DNA of 64,000 nucleotides from Streptomyces sp. SID12488 (GTDB taxonomy: Bacteria > Actinomycetota > Actinomycetes > Streptomycetales > Streptomycetaceae): the NCBI RefSeq assembly GCF_010548275.1, contig NZ_JAAGLT010000021.1, forward strand, positions 62,001 to 126,000, in the 5' to 3' direction. How positions within the stretch are numbered: the first letter of the stretch is position 1; every line of letters starts with the position of its first letter. The notes under the pieces were generated by a model, which saw only the letters and a program-made list of their open reading frames with translations, had not been told where the DNA came from and ran no database searches. Both the position numbers and the translations under genes were made by a program. Positions 38,126 to 45,419 of this stretch are shown piece after piece.

Positions 38126-39097
38126 CTAGTACGGGCGGTGCGCGGGTGGGAGATCATCCAGCGCCCCCACCAGCGCGGGCCCCACCACCTCTCGTGCCCA
38201 CTTCACGCGCTCCTCCCCCACAGCCCGCGGCACGGTCTCGGTCAGCATGATCAGGTACAGGTAGGCGCGGTACAGAGCAAGCCGCCGGCAGGTCGCCTCG
38301 TCGAACTCGACGCGCCCTCCCGCTTCCTGATAGCCCATCAGGAATGCTTCGTCACTCCTGATGTCCCCCAGCAGAGCCAGCGACACGAAGTCGGCCACCG
38401 GGTCGCCCCAGAACATGCGCTCACCGTCGATGAGGCCGCCGATCCGGGGCGCCCCCACCGAACGGTCCACCAGGATGTTCCCCTGCCAGAGATCGAAGTG
38501 GACCAGGTGGGGAACCGTGACCTCGTCGAGGGCGTCGTACGCGCCCCGGAGGGTACGGGTCACCTCGTCCGCCGGAACAGGCAGCCAGGCGTCGTAGCGA
38601 ACGGCGTCGTCGAGCACGGCGTCGAGCATCCCCGTGAAGGCCGTACGCCAGTCGGGCGCGAGGGGGCCGAGGGCGCCGGAGGGGTAACCGAAGGCGGGCC
38701 CGGTGACCTCGTGCAGACGGGCCACCAGGCCGCCCAGCTCCCCCCTCAGCAGGGCCCGCTCGGCGCCGGTCGCGGAGTCGTCCCACGGGTCGCCGGGGTA
38801 GGCGGTCATCAGCAGGTGGCCGTCCCCGAGGGTGACGACACTCGGCGCCGGTACGCCGACCGTACCGGCGGCTCGGTAGAACTCCGCCTCGGAGAGGAGC
38901 AGTTGGGCCTCGTGGCGCAGCCCCGGCACCGTTTCCGGCGGCGGGATCTTCAGGACGTACCTGTCGCCGTCGACCAGACGGAGTTCCTCGACGGTGTTGT
39001 ACGTCCCGCCGGTGAGCGGACGGCAGTCCGCTAGGCGGTCCGGGGGCAGCCCCGCCGATACGAGGACCTGCCTGGCCCGCTCCCACGAATCGGTCAC
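38126..39097 (-). CDS. Aminoglycoside phosphotransferase/choline kinase-like protein
   Basis: 323 residues from GTG 39097. Protein-kinase-like fold: LTGGTYNTVEELRLVDGDRY with VLKIPPPE as the ATP-binding lysine strand, catalytic loop HLVHFDLWQGNILVD, and metal-binding IDGERMFWGDPVADF. This is the APH/fructosamine-kinase-like superfamily (Pfam APH). Members phosphorylate aminoglycosides, homoserine, choline or macrolides; most actinobacterial ones are uncharacterised. It shares the strand with the VanX-like gene 38 bp downstream and the DUF3626 gene upstream. Confidence 0.9.
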   Translation of the reverse strand: MTDSWERARQVLVSAGLPPDRLADCRPLTGGTYNTVEELRLVDGDRYVLKIPPPETVPGLRHEAQLLLSEAEFYRAAGTVGVPAPSVVTLGDGHLLMTAYPGDPWDDSATGAERALLRGELGGLVARLHEVTGPAFGYPSGALGPLAPDWRTAFTGMLDAVLDDAVRYDAWLPVPADEVTRTLRGAYDALDEVTVPHLVHFDLWQGNILVDRSVGAPRIGGLIDGERMFWGDPVADFVSLALLGDIRSDEAFLMGYQEAGGRVEFDEATCRRLALYRAYLYLIMLTETVPRAVGEERVKWAREVVGPALVGALDDLPPAHRPY

Positions 39098-39217
39098 CGT
39101 CCGCGCCCCCTGTCCCGACCGGCCGCGCCCGCGTCCTGCGTACGGCCCTGGAACAGGGTACGGAACGTGACGCCGGCCGTACCCGCCCGCGCAGGACAGA
39201 CCAGAGGTGCGAGGAAA

Positions 39218-40078
39218 CTAGGCGAAGCAGGCGGTCCCCGCGCCCTCGGGGGCGCCGAACCGGGCGAGGCAGTGCCACACCATCTTCAGGTGCTGGAGTT
39301 CATGGCGGCCGGTGCGTGCCGCGTCGCCGATGATCCGTGGGTCGAGACGGCCGTCCTCGGCGATCCGGGCGCCCAGTTCGACGTACTCGGGTCCCCGGTA
39401 GTCGGCGTGGTGGCGCAACTCCCCTACGGAGAGCCGGTATCCGGGGTGCCATTCGAGCGGCACGGGCAGGGTGCGGGCCGCCTTCTCCACCGGGGTGCCG
39501 CGATAGCTCGCGTCGAGGACCAGCGCCTCGACGTCCCGGGCGAGCGCGACAGGGCCGTGCACCTGGGCCTCGATGTAGTCGTCGAGCGCGTCCTGTGTGT
39601 CCGCCTCGGCGAGGGCGACGAGGGACATACCGGCGGCGACCCCGAAGTGGTCGGGTTCCGTCGCGCTGTCCGGGTAGCAGAAGGTGGCCCTGGCGAGGGC
39701 GCCGCCGGTCAGCCGGAAATGCGAGGAGCCGAACCTCGGTGCGGCGCCCACGACTTGGTGACGGAAGTTCAACGCGCCGTACACCGGCCGCTGTTGGGCG
39801 GGCGCGCTGTCGTACACCCCGGCGAACATCCGGCTCTCCCAGCGCCAGCGGTCCCCGCCGGGACGGGCGGTGAGCCCGCCGTTGCTGGTACCGGTGACGA
39901 ACTGGGAGCGGTAGAAGCCGTCCTGCGCCAGCGCCCGCAGCAGGGGCAGTTCACGGACCGTCCGGTCGGGGTGGAAGTTCAGGGTGACACGGAGGTCAGG
40001 GGGCACGGCCGGGCCGGCGGAGACGTCGGCGACATGACGGAGTGCCTGCGTGTGCACGGAATCGAGATCGCCCATCAT
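39218..40078 (-). CDS. DUF3626 family protein
   Basis: About 286 residues from ATG 40078 (a GTG at 40084 and a second ATG at 40075 are alternatives; none has a clear ribosome site). VTLNFHPDRTVRELPLLRAL, YRSQFVTGTSNGGLTARPGG, RPVYGALNFRHQVVGAAPRF and GSSHFRL are hallmarks of DUF3626. The conserved fold resembles ADP-ribosyltransferase-like proteins in some annotations, but I cannot confirm that; treat function as unknown. It is divergent from the FUSC gene. Confidence 0.85.
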   Translation of the reverse strand: MMGDLDSVHTQALRHVADVSAGPAVPPDLRVTLNFHPDRTVRELPLLRALAQDGFYRSQFVTGTSNGGLTARPGGDRWRWESRMFAGVYDSAPAQQRPVYGALNFRHQVVGAAPRFGSSHFRLTGGALARATFCYPDSATEPDHFGVAAGMSLVALAEADTQDALDDYIEAQVHGPVALARDVEALVLDASYRGTPVEKAARTLPVPLEWHPGYRLSVGELRHHADYRGPEYVELGARIAEDGRLDPRIIGDAARTGRHELQHLKMVWHCLARFGAPEGAGTACFA

Positions 40079-40236
40079 GCGCACCAGGAGATCACCCGGC
40101 GGCCCCGAAGATCCACAATTTTTTGGTCAACGCGGGAAACTCCCCGATCACGTGAGGAATGCCTCCCTCCGCCTGCCGCGCGCTCGATGGCTTCGCTGAG
40201 TAGGCTCGGTTCCTTTGTGGGAAGGGAGGCGTGCGC

Positions 40237-41493
40237 ATGCGAGTGGTACCAGGTGAGTGGGCGGCGTCCGTCGTCCGGTTCGTGCGAAAGCGCCGCGAGC
40301 CCGTGGTCGTGCAGTCCCTGCGGTCGGCGGCAGCCGCGACGATCGCGTACGTCGTCGCGCTCCGTTTCAGTCCCGAGGCCGCGCCGCTCACCGCCCCGCT
40401 GACCGCGCTCCTGGTCGTCCAGGTCACCCTCTACGCCACCATCACCACCGGCATCCGCCGGGTGAACTCCGTGGTCACCGGGGTCGTCATCGCGATCGGC
40501 TTCAGTGTGCTGGTGGGCCTGACGTGGTGGAGCCTCGGGCTGATCATCCTGGCCTCGCTGGCGGTCGGGCATCTGGTGCGGGTCAGCGAGTTCGTGCCCG
40601 AGGTGGCGATCAGCGCGATGCTGGTACTGGGCGTCACCCGGGTCGGGGACACGGCCTGGGCGCGGGTACTGGAGACCCTGATCGGCGCGGTCGTCGGGCT
40701 CGCCTTCAACCTGTTGCTCGCTCCACCGGTGTGGGTGGACGCGGCCGGCGAGTCCATCGAGGGGCTGGCGCGCCGGGTACGGCAGTTGATGCTGCGTATG
40801 GGTGAGGAGGCCGCCGGCCGCACCCCCGTGGACCACGCGACCGCCCGGCTGCACGAGGCCCGTCGGCTCGACCACGACATCGTCGAGGTGGACGCGGCCC
40901 TGAAACAGGCCGAGGACAGCCTGCGGCTCAACCCGCGTGTCCGGGAAGGCCTGTTGCACCGGGTGGTGCTGCGCACCGGCCTGGACACACTGGAGATCTG
41001 CACGGTCGTCCTGCGTGTCCTCGCCCGCAGCCTCACCGACCTGGCCAAGGAACGGGAGCCGGAGCGGCTGTTCGCCCCGGAGACGGGTGCCGCGCTGGAG
41101 CGGCTGCTGGCCGAGATCGCCGACGCGGTGGTCAGTTTCGCGGTCCTCGTCACCACCGACGTCAGTGTCAGCGCCGAGTCGGCGGAGAACCGCCTCGCCA
41201 CCGAGCTCCAGGCCGCGACAGCCACCCGCGACAAGCTCGCCCAGCTGCTCCTGGCCGAGATCCAGCAGGACGCGGGGCAGTGGCAGCTGCACGGTGCCGT
41301 CCTGACCGAGGTCAACCGCATCCTCGACGAGCTGGACACCGAGCACCGCTCGCGGAGGCTGCTGGAGGAACTGGACCGCTGCACGCGTGAGGAGCGGGAG
41401 CGGATGCCCTGGGTGACCCGGCTGGGGACGTACATGAGACATGTGCGCGTGCCGGGCAGGAACCACAAGGCGGTGTCACGTCGTTCTATGTGA
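40237..41493 (+). CDS. FUSC/aromatic acid exporter family (DUF939-like) membrane protein
   Basis: 418 residues. ATG 40237 is preferred: GGAGG (40225-40229) is seven bases away, whereas a GTG at 40231 would be too close. Five or six helices occupy residues about 25-165 (SLRSAAAATIAYVVALRF, ALLVVQVTLYATITTGIRRV, SLGLIILASLAVGHLV), followed by a long cytosolic helical/coiled-coil half (EEAAGRTPVDHATARLHEAR onward). This fits the FUSC family related to AaeB and YccS, proposed to export aromatic acids. The stop codon is embedded in a long perfect palindrome. Confidence 0.88.
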   Translation: MRVVPGEWAASVVRFVRKRREPVVVQSLRSAAAATIAYVVALRFSPEAAPLTAPLTALLVVQVTLYATITTGIRRVNSVVTGVVIAIGFSVLVGLTWWSLGLIILASLAVGHLVRVSEFVPEVAISAMLVLGVTRVGDTAWARVLETLIGAVVGLAFNLLLAPPVWVDAAGESIEGLARRVRQLMLRMGEEAAGRTPVDHATARLHEARRLDHDIVEVDAALKQAEDSLRLNPRVREGLLHRVVLRTGLDTLEICTVVLRVLARSLTDLAKEREPERLFAPETGAALERLLAEIADAVVSFAVLVTTDVSVSAESAENRLATELQAATATRDKLAQLLLAEIQQDAGQWQLHGAVLTEVNRILDELDTEHRSRRLLEELDRCTREERERMPWVTRLGTYMRHVRVPGRNHKAVSRRSM

Positions 41494-41509
41494 CGAAGTC
41501 ACATAGAAC
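41483..41509. promoter_or_regulatory. 27-bp perfect palindrome over the FUSC stop codon
   Basis: GTTCTATGTGAC (41483-41494) and GTCACATAGAAC (41498-41509) are perfect 12-bp arms around GAA. The TGA stop (41491-41493) lies in the left arm. Low GC and the GTGAC-N3-GTCAC core look like a regulator binding site for the gene starting at 41548. As RNA it would also form a hairpin, so a terminator role is possible. Confidence 0.6.
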
Positions 41510-41547
41510 AGAAGGACTGGCACCAACCGGGATTGAGGGGGCTGCGC

Positions 41548-42591
41548 ATGGGTGACTCCGGTGTGCGGATCGACGGGAACACACTCAGACTGCCGGGCGG
41601 TGTGGCCGTACGGTTCATCCGCACTCTGCGCCTGCCGGAGACCGGCACGCATCCGCTGCCTCCGGGGCTGGGCGAGTTCCCGGTCCGCCGGGTCGCCGAC
41701 TACGCCGACACGGTGCCGGAGGCCTGGCGGGCGCGCGGTGGGGTGCTGCTGCCGGTGTATCTGCGCGAGGCGATGTGGCTGAGCTTCGGGGGCACGACGC
41801 AGCCCGCCGCGTTGCAGGTGGGCGTGGGCAAGGTGTGCGCGGTGTCGGGCGAGCCGTGGAGCGACCGGCTGTCCAGGAAGCCGCAGAACTACGTGGTGCT
41901 GCCGCGTCAGCCCTGGCTCGATGGCATCAACTCGGGCAAGGGTACGGTCCGCCAGTTCGTGGCGGTGCCGCTCGGGCTGGGCGCGACCGTCGAGGGCCAG
42001 GTCACGGGCGAGGAGGTGTGGGGCGGCGTGCAGCTCCAGTCGTTCCCGCTGACCGACGCGGAACTGGTGAGGTGGCGTGAGGAGGAGCAGCGCCGGGCGG
42101 AGCGGGCCCGGGCTGCGGTCGCTTCGACCGGGGGGTACGGCGGGGCCGTACCCATGGCGCCCATGGCGATGGCCGCCCCGCCCGCACCCGGTGGCGTGGC
42201 GGGGCCGCAGCGGTCGGGGGCGGCGATGGGTCTGGGCGTCGGCGGTTCCATGCGCCAGGAGGTCTACCGGGACGACCGGCCGCTCACGGCATGGTCCGGG
42301 CACCCTGCCGGACGCGTGTTCGTGCACCTCGTGACGCCGCCGGAGTGGCGCCGCATCACCGGGGAGGACCCGCCCCCGTCGCCCGTGGACCGCGCGGCGT
42401 ACACGCAGGCCGGCCTGCCCTGGTTCGACTACTTCGACGAGGACGCCGAGGATCTCACGCCCACGGACCCCCTGACGGCCGTGAAGCCGGTCGGTGACTG
42501 GCTCGGCGACGACCACGAGCCCTGGCAGGCGCCGTCGCCGGGGCAGGTGAAGCCGCTGACGGGCAAGCCGGTGGAGGACGGGGAGTGGTAG
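41548..42591 (+). CDS. Conserved hypothetical protein, 347 residues
   Basis: ATG 41548 follows GAGGGGG at six bases. No signal peptide or membrane segment is seen. The N-terminal half has well-ordered beta-rich stretches (VRIDGNTLRLPGGVAVRFIR, LREAMWLSFGGTTQPAALQV, VCAVSGEPWSDRLSRKPQNY, FVAVPLGLGATVEGQVTGEE). A helical RWREEEQRRAERARAAV and a Met/Ala/Pro/Gly-rich linker join it to a C-terminal acidic segment (GLPWFDYFDEDAEDLTPTDP). I do not recognise the family with certainty; the good codon usage and ribosome site show it is real. A perfect 27-bp palindrome lies just upstream and may control it. Confidence 0.8.
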   Translation: MGDSGVRIDGNTLRLPGGVAVRFIRTLRLPETGTHPLPPGLGEFPVRRVADYADTVPEAWRARGGVLLPVYLREAMWLSFGGTTQPAALQVGVGKVCAVSGEPWSDRLSRKPQNYVVLPRQPWLDGINSGKGTVRQFVAVPLGLGATVEGQVTGEEVWGGVQLQSFPLTDAELVRWREEEQRRAERARAAVASTGGYGGAVPMAPMAMAAPPAPGGVAGPQRSGAAMGLGVGGSMRQEVYRDDRPLTAWSGHPAGRVFVHLVTPPEWRRITGEDPPPSPVDRAAYTQAGLPWFDYFDEDAEDLTPTDPLTAVKPVGDWLGDDHEPWQAPSPGQVKPLTGKPVEDGEW

Positions 42592-42714
42592 GCCGTACTC
42601 GCATTGCAGCATGCGCAACGCACATTGCTCCTCTTGCATGTGAGGGGTGACGCGCGTCAGAGTTGCCGGTGACGGCCGATCACGGCCGACGCGGCGGAGA
42701 AGCAGGGTGCGGGC

Positions 42715-43917
42715 ATGAGTGGCTGGAGCAGGCGCCGGTTCGTGGGCGCGGCGGCGGGGACGGCCGCGACGGCGTCGGTCCCGGCGCGGACGATGGCGGC
42801 CGTCCCGGTGGAGCCCGCCGGCACGCCGGCAGCACCCGCACCGGCGTCACCCGCGCCGTCCGCCCCCCGTCCGGCTGCTCCCCGCCCGCTCTTCCTCGGC
42901 ACCTACACATCCGTCGAGGGCGGCGGCGCAGGCCTCGGCCTCGCGACCTACGACCCGGTCTCGGGCCGTGTCACCGGCGCCGGAACCCTCACGGGCGTGG
43001 CCGACCCGTCCTACCTCGCCGCGCACCCCGACGGCCGCACCCTGTACGCGGTGAACGAGCACCAGGACGGCGGCGTGACCGCGATCCGGCTCGGCGGCGA
43101 GGGCGGGCGGCTCCGGGTGCTCGGCACCCGGAGCACCGGCGGCGCGGGGCCGTGCCATCTGTCCGTACATCCCAGCGGGCGGTGGCTGCTCAGCGCCGAC
43201 TACGGCTCCGGCAGCGTGGCGGTGCACCCCATCGACGCCTCGGGCGCGCTGGGCGAGCGCACCGACCTGGTCACGCACGCCAGTCCGGCGCCTGGCCCGG
43301 GTCAACAGGGCCCGCACGCCCACCAGTTCCTCACCAGCCCGGACGGCGGCCACGTCCTGGCGGTCGACCTGGGCACGGACACGGTCTACACGTACCGTCT
43401 CGGCATCACCCGGGGCTCGCTCACCGAGGTCTCGCGCGCCCGGACCCGCCCGGGCGCGGGCCCGCGCCATCTCACCTTCCACCCCGGCGGCCGGTACGCG
43501 TACCTTGCCAACGAGGTCGACAACACGGTCGCCGTCTGCGCCTACTCCCCCGCCACCGGGCGCCTGGACATCGGGGAGGCGCAGTCCACGGGGACGGGTG
43601 CGGGCACGAGTTACCCGGCCCAGTTCGTGGTGACCGCCGACGGACGGTACGCGTACCTGGCGAACCGGGGGCACAACAGTCTGACGCGGTATGCCGTGGA
43701 GGCGGCCGGTGCCCGTCTCCGGCTCCTCGGCACGGTGCCGGTCGCGGGCGACTTCCCTCGCCACATCGCCCTCTCGCCGCACGGGAACCTGCTGTTCGCG
43801 GCGAACCAGCGCTCAAGTACGGTCAGCGTCTTCCACGTCGACCGCGCGAGCGGTGAACTGCGGCTCGCGGACGAGCCGTTCGCGTCACCCGTCGTCGTCT
43901 GTGCGCTGCCGCTGTAG
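42715..43917 (+). CDS. Secreted lactonase family beta-propeller (6-phosphogluconolactonase-like)
   Basis: 400 residues; ATG 42715. A Tat signal (SRRRFVGAAAGTAA) and a long Ala/Pro linker precede a seven-bladed propeller: LFLGTYTSVEGGGAGLGLAT, YLAAHPDGRTLYAVNEHQDG, GPCHLSVHPSGRWLLSADYG, GPHAHQFLTSPDGGHVLAVD, RHLTFHPGGRYAYLANEVDN, HIALSPHGNLLFAANQ. This is the YbhE/Pgl-type lactonase family (Pfam Lactonase). The Tat export means it acts outside the cell or at the membrane, unlike E. coli Pgl, so the natural substrate may be another lactone. Its last 33 bases overlap the end of the convergent DUF2470 gene. Confidence 0.92.
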   Translation: MSGWSRRRFVGAAAGTAATASVPARTMAAVPVEPAGTPAAPAPASPAPSAPRPAAPRPLFLGTYTSVEGGGAGLGLATYDPVSGRVTGAGTLTGVADPSYLAAHPDGRTLYAVNEHQDGGVTAIRLGGEGGRLRVLGTRSTGGAGPCHLSVHPSGRWLLSADYGSGSVAVHPIDASGALGERTDLVTHASPAPGPGQQGPHAHQFLTSPDGGHVLAVDLGTDTVYTYRLGITRGSLTEVSRARTRPGAGPRHLTFHPGGRYAYLANEVDNTVAVCAYSPATGRLDIGEAQSTGTGAGTSYPAQFVVTADGRYAYLANRGHNSLTRYAVEAAGARLRLLGTVPVAGDFPRHIALSPHGNLLFAANQRSSTVSVFHVDRASGELRLADEPFASPVVVCALPL

Positions 43918-44610
43918 CGCGCGGGGGCAGGAGGCGGCGCTGGCCTGGGTGAGCAGGATGTGCATGCGCTCGGTGAGCTGGGAGACGGTGTCGGCGGGCT
44001 GGTGGAATGCCAGCCGTACGTCGCCGTGGGTGCGGGCCCGCTCGATGCGCAGGGTGAGCCCGTGCCGGTCCACGGCGAGCGGTTGGACCTTGACGGCGCC
44101 GTGCAGGCTGTCCGGTTCGACCAGACGTGTGAGGCGCTCGACGGCGTCGCCGTGGCAGTCGGCGAGGTGGCTCAGCAGTCCCGCCTCGGCCGTGGCCAGC
44201 GGGTCGGGCGCGGCCGCGGCGAACTCGGCGAGGTCGACGACGACGGCACCGGAGGTCTGGCGCAGCACCACGCGCGTCGGACGGAACGCGAGCTGCTCCC
44301 CCTCGGCGGAGAACCAGCCGGCCATCCACAGCCGGGCGCGGATCCGGTTGCGTACGGGGACGGGCGAGACGTCGGCGAACTCCAGCACGGCCGACGGCTC
44401 GCCGCGTGGGGCGCAGACGGCGGCGGCGAGCAGCGTGCTGTCCGCCGGTACGTCCAGGACCATCCGGCCGTCCTCGCCGACGGTGTGCGCGCCGACGAAC
44501 TCCTCGCGTCCGCCGTCCGCGGTCACCGCGCAGGACCACGCGGCGGCGAGCACCGAACGCGCGCGTTCCGCCGCTGCGGGCGCGGCCGTCCAGGTCTGAC
44601 TGTCACCCAT
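43885..44610 (-). CDS. DUF2470 protein under iron-box control (possible haem-iron enzyme)
   Basis: 241 residues; ATG 44610. The N-terminal ~140 residues resemble an FMN-binding split-barrel/PNPOx-like fold (AVTADGGREEFVGAHTVGED, VVVDLAEFAAAAPDP). The C-terminal DUF2470 domain is clear: LLSHLADCHGDAVERLTRLV, KVQPLAVDRHGLTLRIERAR, GDVRLAFHQPADTVSQL. Proteins of this layout include HugZ/HutZ-like haem-degrading enzymes. The TTAGGTAAGCCTTGCCTAA box 11 bp upstream of the start indicates repression by an iron-loaded DtxR-type regulator, which supports a role in iron acquisition or haem use. Haem binding itself is not evident from sequence. Confidence 0.87.
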   Translation of the reverse strand: MGDSQTWTAAPAAAERARSVLAAAWSCAVTADGGREEFVGAHTVGEDGRMVLDVPADSTLLAAAVCAPRGEPSAVLEFADVSPVPVRNRIRARLWMAGWFSAEGEQLAFRPTRVVLRQTSGAVVVDLAEFAAAAPDPLATAEAGLLSHLADCHGDAVERLTRLVEPDSLHGAVKVQPLAVDRHGLTLRIERARTHGDVRLAFHQPADTVSQLTERMHILLTQASAASCPRALQRQRTDDDG

Positions 44611-44620
44611 CCCGATCTCC

Positions 44621-44639
44621 TTAGGTAAGCCTTGCCTAA
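44621..44639. promoter_or_regulatory. Iron box (DmdR/IdeR-type operator)
   Basis: TTAGGTAAGCCTTGCCTAA matches the DtxR/IdeR/DmdR consensus TTAGGTTAGGCTAACCTAA at 15 of 19 positions and is itself palindromic. It lies directly before the DUF2470 start, where a bound repressor would block initiation. Confidence 0.85.
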
Positions 44640-44703
44640 CTTATCGAAGATCCGGGCGTACGCCAACCACCTCCCGCAAGAGACCGACCACGAGCAGGCG
44701 ACC

Positions 44704-45312
44704 TCAGGGCGCGAGGGTGCCGAGCAGCGACCGCGCGCAAAGGTCCCTCACCTGCTGCCGGGACAGGTCCGAGCCGCGCAGCCACTCCAAGCACACGGCG
44801 GTCGTGAACGCCAGCCAGCCGCGGACGGCGAGCCGCAGGTCGGGCCGCTCCTCGGACAGCCGCCCGAACTCCGGATCGGCCGTCAGCGCCGCGAGGATCT
44901 GCCGCTCCTGCGCGGCCAGCGCCCGCTGATAGACCTTCCGTACGGCCTGGTCGCCGGACGCGTCGGCACGGTGGAAGGCGCGATAGCCGTGCGCGTGCTC
45001 CTCGACGTACGCGAGGAAGGCGTCGAGGTTCGCGTCGAGCTGCTCACGCGCGGGAACGCCCGGCACGGTGGCCGTCATCCGCAGCATGCGCTCGCTCTCG
45101 CGCTCCACGACCGCGGCGAAGAAGTCCCGCTTGGTCGGGAAGTAGTGGTAGAGCAGCCCGCGCGAGACCCCGGCGATCTCGGCGACCTGCTCGATCCACA
45201 CATCGTCGTACGGGCTCTCCGAGAACAGTCGCGCCCCGACCGCGAGGAGCTGCTCCCGGCGCTCCTCGGTGCTGAGCCGACGACGCGTGCGCGCACCCTC
45301 TTTCGCGGCCAT
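44704..45312 (-). CDS. TetR/AcrR family regulator, divergent from P450
   Basis: 202 residues; ATG 45312. The helix-turn-helix is ERREQLLAVGARLFSE, VWIEQVAEIAGVSRGLLYHY, FPTKRDFFAAVVERES. The C-terminus (FLAYVEEHAHGYRAFHRADA, VRGWLAFTTAVCLEWLRGS) is typical of the group seen beside CYP102-type P450s. Bm3R1, the TetR repressor of Bacillus P450 BM3, is the functional precedent: fatty acids release it. The 14-bp inverted repeat between the two genes is the natural operator. Confidence 0.93.
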   Translation of the reverse strand: MAAKEGARTRRRLSTEERREQLLAVGARLFSESPYDDVWIEQVAEIAGVSRGLLYHYFPTKRDFFAAVVERESERMLRMTATVPGVPAREQLDANLDAFLAYVEEHAHGYRAFHRADASGDQAVRKVYQRALAAQERQILAALTADPEFGRLSEERPDLRLAVRGWLAFTTAVCLEWLRGSDLSRQQVRDLCARSLLGTLAP

Positions 45313-45333
45313 GTCCGCACTTTACTTGACGCC

Positions 45334-45372
45334 GATTCAATAGCGGGATCAGACTGACCCCGCTATTGAATC
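45334..45372. promoter_or_regulatory. Long inverted repeat operator between tetR and P450
   Basis: Perfect 14-bp arms GATTCAATAGCGGG (45334-45347) and CCCGCTATTGAATC (45359-45372), 11 bp apart. A TTGACG (45326-45331) lies just before the left arm and could be the -35 of the P450 promoter with CAGACT (45350-45355) as -10, so bound repressor would cover the promoter. Confidence 0.8.
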
Positions 45373-45419
45373 CATGTACAACAGCATCAACACACCCCTG
45401 CATCAAGGGAGATGGCGTC

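Noticed and set aside
38126..39097. Aminoglycoside resistance gene
   Set aside because: Only the superfamily fold is evident; APH-like proteins of unknown substrate are very common in actinobacteria.
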